Positions 34,764 through 41,826 of a DNA stretch of 64,000 nt are shown here, piece after piece. The notes below the pieces were generated by a model. That model worked only from the letters and a program-made list of their open reading frames with translations, ran no database searches and was not told where the DNA came from. The DNA lies in NCBI GenBank assembly GCA_044869805.1, contig JBIOXV010000062.1:1-64000 (forward strand). Reading direction: 5' to 3'. Numbering within the stretch: the first letter of the stretch is position 1; each line of letters opens with the position of its first letter. Position numbers and translations under genes: made by a program. Origin of the DNA: CAWDVR01 sp044869805 (GTDB lineage Bacteria > Acidobacteriota > Thermoanaerobaculia > Multivoradales > SZUA-115).

Positions 34764-35804
34764 TCAGCCGAAGAGCGAGCCGGCCTGGCGCCGGGCCTCG
34801 AGGTGGGCTTTGGCGAGGGCCGAGCGTTTGCCGGCAGGCGACAGGTCGAGGTGCGAGCCACCGCCCGCGAGCCCGAAGTCGAGGCCTACCTCGCGCGACA
34901 CCTCTTTGAGGTCGACGAGGTGGAGCTGCGACGCGAAGGCCTCGCCGGAGTGCGGGCAGACGGCCTGTGGGCCGCGCGCTCCCTCCTCGCGGTAGACGGC
35001 CACGCCGAGCTGCGCCGGCCGCTGGACGACGTGGAAGAACTTGCCGAACGGCAGCCAAACGAGGAACAGCACGACAGTGATGGCGTGGGAGATCGCCATG
35101 AAGGCGTGCGCCTTGCCGTGCAGCAGCTCGTAGTCGAAGGTCAGCCCCAGGCCGGTGACCGCCACCAGGACGAGGAGCACGAGCGGCATCCAGTCCACCT
35201 CGAACGTCTGGGTGGCGATCTGCCCGGCGTCGGTCATCCGCCGGCGGAGGAAGAAGGCGGCGCCGGCGATCACCATCACCGAGCAGATGTTGAGGGCGTG
35301 GAAGACCAGGAATGCCGCGATCGAGCCGAGAGGGAAGCGGAAGGCGGGGAATCCCGCGAGGTGCGCCTGGTAGATGCCGGGCCCGGCCAACGTGAAGTGT
35401 ACCCAGCCGAAGGTCAGCGGGATGGTGATGGCGAACGCCGCCAGGCATCCCCAGGCGAGGAGGAAGTGGGCCAGGCCGCGCTTCGTGCCCCGCCGGAAGA
35501 TGAACCGTTGCAGCACCACGTTGGAGAGCAAGCGCCGGGTGAGGAGCAGCCCGTTGCCGAGGAAGCGGCGGGAGAGGAGGTGCTGCACACCGCGACGCCA
35601 GTAGCGGCGCGTCGGGGGCCGCTGCAGCCAGACGGCGTAGCGATAGACGATGCCGAAGCTGGCGAAGAGGGTGCCGAAGAGGTAGGCCACCAGAGCGCCG
35701 TCGAAGTTGCGGAGGTTGCGCGAGCCGGCGATGATGGCCGCCAGCAGGAGGACCGTGGCCAGGCAGGCCCAGGCCAGGGCGCGAAGATTCAGCGTCGAGA
35801 ACAT
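34764..35804 (-). CDS. Cytochrome b/NarI-like membrane protein
   Basis: A 346-residue membrane protein with about five to six transmembrane segments. Histidines placed inside or at the ends of helices ('AHFLLAWGCLA', 'FLVFHALNICS', 'AFMAISHAITVVLFLVWLP', 'FFHVVQR') match haem b ligation in NarI/DsrM-type quinol oxidases. The C-terminal ~75 residues are soluble and include 'CPHSGEAF'. The start ATG at 35804 precedes the first hydrophobic helix. A longer in-frame reading upstream has no membrane-protein character. It is the first gene of the minus-strand operon and is the likely quinol-side entry point for electrons. Confidence 0.75.
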   Translation of the reverse strand: MFSTLNLRALAWACLATVLLLAAIIAGSRNLRNFDGALVAYLFGTLFASFGIVYRYAVWLQRPPTRRYWRRGVQHLLSRRFLGNGLLLTRRLLSNVVLQRFIFRRGTKRGLAHFLLAWGCLAAFAITIPLTFGWVHFTLAGPGIYQAHLAGFPAFRFPLGSIAAFLVFHALNICSVMVIAGAAFFLRRRMTDAGQIATQTFEVDWMPLVLLVLVAVTGLGLTFDYELLHGKAHAFMAISHAITVVLFLVWLPFGKFFHVVQRPAQLGVAVYREEGARGPQAVCPHSGEAFASQLHLVDLKEVSREVGLDFGLAGGGSHLDLSPAGKRSALAKAHLEARRQAGSLFG

Positions 35805-35973
35805 CTCGGTCAGGGTAAGGCGGCGCTCCGGGGCCTCGCAATGCCTGAACAGGCGGCCTTCCGGGGCCACCCTTCGGGGTGGGGTGCCGCCCGCCCAGGA
35901 AAGGGTTGCGCAGGGGGTCGAAGGGCGAGCATGATCGCTCGATATCCCGGTCCTCGCCGGGTCGAGCCCCTCG

Positions 35974-36714
35974 ATGGACGGCAACCGCACCTACCTCCAG
36001 ACCCCGGAGCAATGGGCGCGCTTCCTCTCGGCGCTGACCCACGAGCTGCGCACCCCGATGGCCAGCCTGCGCCTGCTCTCCGAGCTCCTCGCCAGGAGCA
36101 GCCCGCGCCAGCCCGGCAGCCAGGAGGAGCGTTACGCCGCGAACGTCGAGGAGGTCATCCAGGACCTCCTCGCCCTGGTCGGCGAAGTCGCCGAGCTGGC
36201 GAGCCTGATGGGCGGCAAGGTGACCGTGAGATGGGAGGACGCGCCGCTCGGGAAGCTCGTCGACGAGGTGAGAGAGGCGGTGCGCCCCTGGGCGTGGGAC
36301 CGCGGGATCGCGCTCACCGAGTCGATAGACCCGGCGCTCCCCAAGCTCCTGCGGACCGACGCCGAACGCCTGCGGCAGGTTCTCGTCTTGCTGCTGAGCG
36401 CGGCGGTGAGCCAGGCCGAGTCGGGGATCTTTTTCCGCTTCGATGCCGAGGGCCGGGGCCTGCGGGTGGTCGTCTCCTCCGACGGCCCGCCATTCTCGGA
36501 CACCGCGCTCGGAGCCCTCTTCGAGCCTTTCGACCTCGGCACCAAGACCACGCGGCGCCGCGGCGGGCGCAGCCTGGCGCTGCCGCTGGCCAATGAGCTC
36601 GCCCGAGTGCTTGGCGGGACGCTCTCGGCCGCGAACCGCGGCGGGAGGCCGACGTTCGACCTCGTCATCCCCCCGGGGAGCGCTGAGCCCGGCCCGGGAT
36701 CGGCACCGGGCTAG
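35974..36714 (+). CDS. Histidine kinase-like protein without sensor domain, degenerate ATPase
   Basis: A 246-residue protein beginning directly with a HisKA domain. The phosphoacceptor H-box 'SALTHELRTPMASL' is near residue 22. The HATPase region (~110-235) is altered: the N-box aligned to 'NLLSNAVKF' reads 'LLLSAAVSQ', so the Mg/ATP-binding asparagine is Ala, and the G1-box DTGPG reads 'DGPPF'. Catalytic ability is therefore doubtful, and it may be a pseudokinase or phosphotransfer partner. No membrane segment is seen. It is divergent from the nitrate-type operon and convergent with a hybrid kinase, whose stop codon shares CTAG at 36711-36714. Confidence 0.8.
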   Translation: MDGNRTYLQTPEQWARFLSALTHELRTPMASLRLLSELLARSSPRQPGSQEERYAANVEEVIQDLLALVGEVAELASLMGGKVTVRWEDAPLGKLVDEVREAVRPWAWDRGIALTESIDPALPKLLRTDAERLRQVLVLLLSAAVSQAESGIFFRFDAEGRGLRVVVSSDGPPFSDTALGALFEPFDLGTKTTRRRGGRSLALPLANELARVLGGTLSAANRGGRPTFDLVIPPGSAEPGPGSAPG

Positions 36715-38333
36715 GGGCTCCCGCCGAGCAGCCTTCGCACCAGGCGCAGCAGCTCGTGGGTGGCGAAGGGCTTCTGCAGAAAGGCGTCGGCTACCGAGTG
36801 GTCGGCCGCGCGGCTGGCCAGAGCTTCATCGGTGTAGCCCGACATCAGCACCAGCTTCATGCCGGGGAAGGAGGCGCCGAGCTGGACGGCGAGATCGGCG
36901 CCCGTGCCGCCGGGCATGACTATGTCGGAGAGCATCAGCCGCACGTCGTGGCCACGAGCCTCCACCAGCGCGAGCGCGGCAGCCGGGTTGGCGGCCGCGA
37001 GCACGCGGTAGCCCTGACTCCTCAGCATCAGCTCCAGCAAGCCGCGGAACATGTCGTCGTCCTCGACCAGGAGGATCGTCTCGCTGCCCGCGACCTCGGC
37101 CGGCGCCGCCGCCGGCTCGGGCACTACGGCGGCCTCCGCCCCTCGAGGGCTCGTTTCGCCGGCCAATGGCAGGTACACGCGGAAGGCCGTGCCCAGGCCG
37201 GAGTGGCTCTCGACCGCGATGCCACCCTTGACGCGGCCCACGATGGCATGCACCGTGGAAAGGCCCAAGCCGGTCCCTTTGCCGGGTTCCTTGGTGGTGA
37301 AGAAGGGCTCGAAGGCCCGGCGGCGGACCTCCTCGGTCATGCCGGCGCCGGTGTCCCTCACCTCGAGCAGGGCGTAGCTCCCCGGCGGCAGGCGCCGGCC
37401 CTCGACCGCCAGCTCCTGCGCGGCGTGGTGGACGCCGAGAGCGAGGGTCAGGCTGCCGCCGGAGGGCATGGCGTCGCAGGCGTTGACCACCAGGTTGAGG
37501 ACGAGCTGGTGCAGCTCGCCGGGGTCGCCCCACACCTTTCCGATCCCCGGCTCGATCTGGCGGACGACTGTGATGTCCTCGCCGATCAGCCGATCGAGCA
37601 TCACCTCCAGATCCGCCAGCAGCTTGCCCAGGTCCACGAGCTGAGCCTGCAGCTCCTGGCGCCGGCTGAAGAGGAGGAGCTGCCGGGTCAGTTGCGCGCC
37701 GCGCAGCGCGGCGCGGTGGATCTCTTCGATGTGGGGGCGCAGCGCTTCCCCGGCCGCCATGGCGCTGAGCAGCATCTCGCTGTAGCCGCGGATGGTGCCG
37801 AGCAGGGTATTGAAGTCGTGCGCCACGCCGCCGGCCAGGCGGCCGATGGCTTCCATCTTCTGCGCCTGGCGGATCTCGGACTCGAGCCGCACCCGCTCGC
37901 TGATGTCGCGCAGGGTGCCCAGGAAGAAGACCTCGTCGCCGTAGTGGACCTCGCTCACCGCGAGGTCGAGCGGGAAGGTCGAGCCGTCGCGGCGACGGCC
38001 CTCGACCTGCCGCCCGATGCCGATGATCCGCGCCTCCCGGGTCGCCTGATAGCGCGCGAGATAGCCGTCGTGCTCCTCGCGGAAGGGCGAGGGCATGAGG
38101 ATGCGGACGTTCTCGCCCACCAGCTCGTCGGGTGTGTAGCCGAACAGCCTCTCGATCGCCGGGTTGACCGACTGGATCACGCCGGCGGTGTCGATGAGCA
38201 CCACGCCGTCGACGGCGGCGTTGACCACGGCGCGCAGGATGCCCTGCGCCGGGTCGTCGAACAGCGCCCGGGTCCGGCCTCTGCCTGGTGAGCTCGGGGG
38301 CGGGGAGGGGTCCGATCGTGGAGCGCGAGCCAT
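36711..38333 (-). CDS. PAS-containing hybrid histidine kinase (FixL-like, with receiver)
   Basis: A soluble sensor kinase of 540 residues. The PAS domain (~30-155) shows 'GVVLIDTAGVIQSVNPAIER' and a PAC end 'GTLRDISERVRLE'. The HisKA H-box is 'AGGVAHDFNTLLGTIRGYSE'. The HATPase has N-box 'LNLVVNACDAM', G1 'DTGAGM' and G2 'GTGLGLSTVHAI', all intact. The C-terminal receiver (~415-535) has acidic 'ILLVEDDD', Asp in 'LMLSDIVMPGG' and Lys in 'FLQKPF'. The PAS type can bind haem or flavin, but a haem ligand cannot be confirmed. It may act with the neighbouring kinase-like protein or with the NarL-type regulator at 29231-29890. Confidence 0.9.
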   Translation of the reverse strand: MARAPRSDPSPPPSSPGRGRTRALFDDPAQGILRAVVNAAVDGVVLIDTAGVIQSVNPAIERLFGYTPDELVGENVRILMPSPFREEHDGYLARYQATREARIIGIGRQVEGRRRDGSTFPLDLAVSEVHYGDEVFFLGTLRDISERVRLESEIRQAQKMEAIGRLAGGVAHDFNTLLGTIRGYSEMLLSAMAAGEALRPHIEEIHRAALRGAQLTRQLLLFSRRQELQAQLVDLGKLLADLEVMLDRLIGEDITVVRQIEPGIGKVWGDPGELHQLVLNLVVNACDAMPSGGSLTLALGVHHAAQELAVEGRRLPPGSYALLEVRDTGAGMTEEVRRRAFEPFFTTKEPGKGTGLGLSTVHAIVGRVKGGIAVESHSGLGTAFRVYLPLAGETSPRGAEAAVVPEPAAAPAEVAGSETILLVEDDDMFRGLLELMLRSQGYRVLAAANPAAALALVEARGHDVRLMLSDIVMPGGTGADLAVQLGASFPGMKLVLMSGYTDEALASRAADHSVADAFLQKPFATHELLRLVRRLLGGSP

Positions 38334-38517
38334 GTTCCTCCGAAGTCGACGTGGACTCTGCCTCCATCGTACTACCGCCGTCCGGCCGGTCGCCGAGGCT
38401 CGCCGGCGCTTGGCAACCGAGCTCTATGCACTGCGGATCGGGCTCGCCACCGCGCTCGACGGCGCTGCTCCACGGCTGAAGGAGGACGATGGGTTCGCGG
38501 CTAGCGTGGTACTGCCC

Positions 38518-38547
38518 TTGACTTTCCTAATTTCTGACGCCTAAACT
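38518..38547 (+). promoter_or_regulatory. Promoter immediately before an ATG (leaderless)
   Basis: TTGACT (38518-38523), an 18-base spacer and TAAACT (38542-38547) form a good sigma70-type promoter. Only seven bases separate the -10 from ATG 38555 and no Shine-Dalgarno is present, so transcription probably starts at or next to the start codon. Confidence 0.65.
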
Positions 38548-38554
38548 CCTTGAT

Positions 38555-38803
38555 ATGAAGCGCAAGCGAGGTCGTCCCAAGAGTCCCGAGCCGCTGGAAG
38601 TCTTCAACCTCCGCATCACCGCCCGCGCCAAGCACCGCCTCAAGGCGCTGGCAGAGCTGTCCGGCAAGCCCTCGAACGCGGTCATCGAGGCCGCCTTCTG
38701 GCAGCACCTCTCTGCTTTGCCCAGGCCTACGCGGGAGGCGGTCGAGCGGATCGCCTCGACAGTCGAGGCAGCTAGGGCAGGTGCCGAGCCCAAGGACGAG
38801 TGA
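38555..38803 (+). CDS. Small ribbon-helix-helix-like protein
   Basis: An 82-residue basic protein: 'MKRKRGRPKSPEPLEVFNLR' then 'ITARAKHRLKALAELSGKPS' and 'NAVIEAAFWQHLSAL'. The strand-helix-helix pattern, with a beta strand ('EVFNLRIT') followed by two helices, fits the CopG/Arc class of DNA-binding proteins. An AT-hook-like 'RGRPK' sits at the N-terminus. It appears to be translated from a leaderless mRNA. Its stop overlaps the start region of the sigma factor gene (GTGATG at 38800-38805), so the two are probably co-expressed. It may regulate that operon. No toxin partner is seen. Confidence 0.75.
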   Translation: MKRKRGRPKSPEPLEVFNLRITARAKHRLKALAELSGKPSNAVIEAAFWQHLSALPRPTREAVERIASTVEAARAGAEPKDE

Positions 38804-39384
38804 TGGGGCGATCACCTGGCGACGAGGCCGCGTGCTTGCAGCCACTCAACGCAGACGATCTGGAAACCGTCCTCGATGGCCAGCGGCGCTCGTTCGGCCG
38901 TATCCTCGGCAGGTTCGGCATCCCGGTCGAGGACGCCGAAGATCTGTTGCAAGAGGTGATCTGCCACTTCCTCCTGAAGCTGCCGGAGGTCCATTCCCCG
39001 GAGCCCTGGCTGCGATCGGTGCTGCGCAACCGCTGCCGGCTCTACTGGCGAAAGCGGCTGGGGAGCGAGGAGATGAGGGAGCGAGCGATTGCCTGCGGCC
39101 TCGCTTTGTCCGCTGAGATTGCCGGCTCGCCCGAGGGGAACATCCACACGCGCCTCGACCTTGCCAGGGCCCTGGCGCGGCTGCCACGCTCGAAGCGCGA
39201 CCTCCTGCTGTGCCACGACGTCGAGGGCCAGAGCAGTCGGGAGCTTGCGCACCGCTTCGACTACCAGGAAACCAGCATCCGCAAGACCATAGCGCGCCTG
39301 CACGAACGGCTGCGGGCAAACCTGGCGCCACACGGTTACGATCGGATAGCGGCGCCCGCGCGCCGAAGAGAGGTCGCCTCCTAG
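38803..39384 (+). CDS. ECF-type RNA polymerase sigma factor
   Basis: A 193-residue sigma factor of the extracytoplasmic-function class. Region 2 (~25-90) contains 'VEDAEDLLQEVICHFLLKLP', the core-binding and -10-reading helix. Region 4 (~120-180) has 'ALARLPRSKRDLLLCHDVEG' and the recognition helix near 'YQETSIRKTIARLHERL'. The overlapping GTG at 38800 is an alternative start. No anti-sigma gene follows directly. The TPR protein two genes on has a small Cys-containing N-terminal domain and could play a regulatory part. The gene order suggests it drives the downstream exported-protein genes. Confidence 0.88.
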   Translation: MGRSPGDEAACLQPLNADDLETVLDGQRRSFGRILGRFGIPVEDAEDLLQEVICHFLLKLPEVHSPEPWLRSVLRNRCRLYWRKRLGSEEMRERAIACGLALSAEIAGSPEGNIHTRLDLARALARLPRSKRDLLLCHDVEGQSSRELAHRFDYQETSIRKTIARLHERLRANLAPHGYDRIAAPARRREVAS

Positions 39385-39512
39385 CGCAATCTCGCACTCC
39401 GCATCTGAACTCCCTGCCCTCCGCACTTCCCTTCGGGCACTCTACTTTCTGAGGACGGTCGCTCGGCCGGCACAGGGCCGGCGTGCGCGCCCGCCCGGAA
39501 ATGGAGTGTCCT

Positions 39513-39863
39513 ATGCCTGGCTCGCGCACCGCTCGCCGCGCGATGGGGGGGTTGCTCGTCGGTCTTCTGCTTGCCCTCCTCGCCGCACCCTCGGCCCACG
39601 CAGGGCCGGTCAAGCTCTTCCGTGCTGAATCGTTCCTGGACTGGCTGTGGGAGGGGCTCGCCCGGGCGTTCGCCGGGCTTGCCAGGGGGGACAACATGAT
39701 GGATCTGCGTGGGCAGGCCCAGGACGGGCCCAGCCCCGGGAACATCGGCAGGGGCGGCTTCACTAAAGAGGGCGGAATGATGGACCCCCACGGCCAGCCC
39801 CAGGGGGCTGCCGCTCCAGGCGGCACCACGGGCGGGGCCGGCGTAGCGGCCCCCGGCACCTAG
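39513..39863 (+). CDS. Small exported Gly/Pro-rich protein
   Basis: A 116-residue protein. Residues ~1-28 are a signal peptide ('MGGLLVGLLLALLAAPSAHA'). The mature part has a short amphipathic segment ('FLDWLWEGLARAFAGLARG') and then a flexible Gly/Pro/Gln-rich tail with 'MMDLRGQ' and 'MMDPHGQPQG' repeats. I chose ATG 39513 because GGAG lies six bases ahead. ATG 39501 in the same frame is possible. The gene ends 9 bases before a strong terminator, so it closes the sigma-factor transcript. No family was recognised. Confidence 0.65.
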   Translation: MPGSRTARRAMGGLLVGLLLALLAAPSAHAGPVKLFRAESFLDWLWEGLARAFAGLARGDNMMDLRGQAQDGPSPGNIGRGGFTKEGGMMDPHGQPQGAAAPGGTTGGAGVAAPGT

Positions 39864-39872
39864 CCTCCGTCC

Positions 39873-39913
39873 GAGGAGCCGGCCGGGCCTTCGCCTGCCG
39901 GCTCCTCATTTTT
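39873..39913 (+). terminator. Intrinsic terminator
   Basis: Perfect 10-bp arms GAGGAGCCGG (39873-39882) and CCGGCTCCTC (39898-39907) are followed by A and five T (39909-39913). This is a classical rho-independent terminator for the small exported gene and probably for the sigma-factor operon. It separates that operon from the TPR gene. Confidence 0.88.
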
Positions 39914-39985
39914 CTGTCTCGCCTGGCCCAGCTCGCGTAACCTGAATGAAGAGATTCCTTCTTTCCACGGCGGAGCAACTGCCCG

Positions 39986-41326
39986 ATGACGGACATGCAC
40001 GTGACCCTGGAGATGCTGTGGGCCATCGCCCGAGGCGAGAGAAGCCCTGGCGATCTGTCCTCCCTGATCGATTCGCACCTGCGGGTCGTCTGCCCGGTGT
40101 GTGCAGCAGCTCTCGACACCTTCGACCGCGAACGCGAGGAGAGCGGAGAGCCCCTGCTCCTGGACTACGGCGAGGCGTACCAGCGCGCGATGAAGCAGAG
40201 CCGCCAGGTCGCCAAGGCGTTCGAGCGCGAGAAGGCCGCCGCGAAACCACGCCTGGCCAAGGTGTTGGCCTTACCTGCCGAGGATCGACTGGCAGCGATC
40301 GAGGGGGGCGACGCCGACCTTCGCGGTCCTCTCCTCGCGGAGCTGCTGCTGGAGGAGAGCCTGTCCTACTTACCTGGCCGGCCGCAGGACGCCTACGCCA
40401 TGGCTCAGCTCGCCAAGGCCGTGCTCTTCAAGTCCGAGCTGACGCCCGTCTCCACTGAGGCCTACGCCCGTACCCTGGCTCACCTCGCCAACGCCCGGCG
40501 GGCGGCCGGTGCCCTGCGGGAGGCGGCGGAGCTCTTCGACCACGCCCGGTTTTTCCTCCGACTGGAGGGCGGGGGTCATCGGTTGGTCCGCGCAGAGGTC
40601 GATACGCTCGAGGGCTCTCTGCGCCGCGCGCAGCGGCGGTTGAGTGAAGCCTCGGAGCTCCTGCGGAGAGCCATGACGGTCTATCGCCTCGAAGGACGGG
40701 CGACCGAGGAAGCTCAAGTCCTGCTCAAGCTCTCGATGGTCCTGCGAGAGCAGGGCGAGCTTCAGGGCGCCCTTGCTGTAAGCGCGGAGGCCCTGAAGGT
40801 GATCGACAAGCAACGGCAGCCGAGGCTCTATCTCCATGCACGACACAATCTAGCCTGGCTCCTTGCCGACGTGGAGCGCCCGGGCGAAGCCCGTCAGGTG
40901 ATTGCGGCCAGCATCGACCTCTACCAGCGTTTCCCGGACCCCTGGACCCAGCTCCGCCGACTGTGGGTCGAAGGCAAGATCGCCCGCGGCCTGGGCGAGT
41001 TGGACGGTGCTGAGCGAAGCTTCCTCGCGGTGCGTGACGGCTTCCTTCGCCAAGGCGTGGGCTTCGACGCTGCCCTCGCCTCGCTCGACCTCGCCTTGCT
41101 CTACCTCGACGAGGGCAAGACCGCCGAGGTCAAGCGCCTCGCCGAGGAGATGGTGCCCATCTTCGAAGCCCAGGACGTCCACCGCGAAGCGGCCGCCGCG
41201 CTGCTTCTCGTCCAGGAGGCTGTTCGCCGGGAGCAGGTCACGGTCGCCTTGGTCAGGGAGGTGTGCAGGTTCCTGGAGGCGGCGCGCATGGACCCGGAGC
41301 TGGCTTTTCGGCGGGCGAATGAGTAG
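39986..41326 (+). CDS. TPR-repeat protein with N-terminal Cys motif
   Basis: A 446-residue helical protein. The N-terminal ~55 residues contain 'HLRVVCPVCAAAL', a His/Cys-Cys arrangement like the zinc-binding anti-sigma (zf-HC2) fold. Residues ~130-430 are built of TPR-like helix pairs ('LAHLANARRAAGALREAAEL', 'LSMVLREQGELQGALAVSAE'). Proteins of this architecture are frequent beside ECF sigma genes in Acidobacteriota, so a role in signal input or anti-sigma function is plausible. No membrane segment or signal peptide is seen. The ATG at 39986 or 39995 could be used. Confidence 0.8.
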   Translation: MTDMHVTLEMLWAIARGERSPGDLSSLIDSHLRVVCPVCAAALDTFDREREESGEPLLLDYGEAYQRAMKQSRQVAKAFEREKAAAKPRLAKVLALPAEDRLAAIEGGDADLRGPLLAELLLEESLSYLPGRPQDAYAMAQLAKAVLFKSELTPVSTEAYARTLAHLANARRAAGALREAAELFDHARFFLRLEGGGHRLVRAEVDTLEGSLRRAQRRLSEASELLRRAMTVYRLEGRATEEAQVLLKLSMVLREQGELQGALAVSAEALKVIDKQRQPRLYLHARHNLAWLLADVERPGEARQVIAASIDLYQRFPDPWTQLRRLWVEGKIARGLGELDGAERSFLAVRDGFLRQGVGFDAALASLDLALLYLDEGKTAEVKRLAEEMVPIFEAQDVHREAAAALLLVQEAVRREQVTVALVREVCRFLEAARMDPELAFRRANE

Positions 41327-41436
41327 GCCACGCCGACCAATAATCAGAAGCTTGAGTAAGTTGGAGCAACGGCGTGAACGGCAACCCCAACGAGGAGCGA
41401 ATTCGCGACCCCTCGTTTGACTCAAGGAGAGACACG

Positions 41437-41778
41437 ATGTCCGCACGCGGCTTTCTCGGAGGTCTAGTCGTCGTAGTTCTCGCAGCGGCCCTGATTGCGC
41501 CTTCCACTGCCGGTGATCCTGTTCAAGGAGGCCCAGCTTCAGCGCCGCCCATCACTCGGGTGATTCAGCTCGAGATGACGGTCGCCCGCGACGGTGGCCA
41601 GGCGGACCTCACGGGCACGACAGGCTTGGGCTCCCCGCCGACCCTGCCCCGTGAATGCCAGGACACCTTTGGCGACGGGAGCTGCTTCTGCGTCGTGGCT
41701 GAGTCGGGCGGTTGCGCGGGAGTCCAAGGTAGCTGCTGGGCTCCTTTCAGCAACCCTTGCAAGAAGCCGACAACCTAG
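41437..41778 (+). CDS. Exported six-cysteine peptide
   Basis: A 113-residue protein. The signal peptide spans ~1-27 ('GLVVVVLAAALIAPSTAG'). The middle is Pro/Gly/Thr-rich. The last ~42 residues hold six cysteines ('ECQDTFGDGSCFC', 'GGCAGVQGSC', 'NPCKK'), compatible with three disulfides in a small knotted domain. AAGGAG precedes the ATG at 41437. Downstream genes encode a large secreted protein and a SurA-like/DsbA fusion that could make those disulfides. I do not recognise the family. A bacteriocin, surface ligand or structural knottin are all possible. Confidence 0.75.
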   Translation: MSARGFLGGLVVVVLAAALIAPSTAGDPVQGGPASAPPITRVIQLEMTVARDGGQADLTGTTGLGSPPTLPRECQDTFGDGSCFCVVAESGGCAGVQGSCWAPFSNPCKKPTT

Positions 41779-41826
41779 CCAGCGCACCGTTGGCTACCGT
41801 GGGATCACGCCGAGGTCATCCATAGC

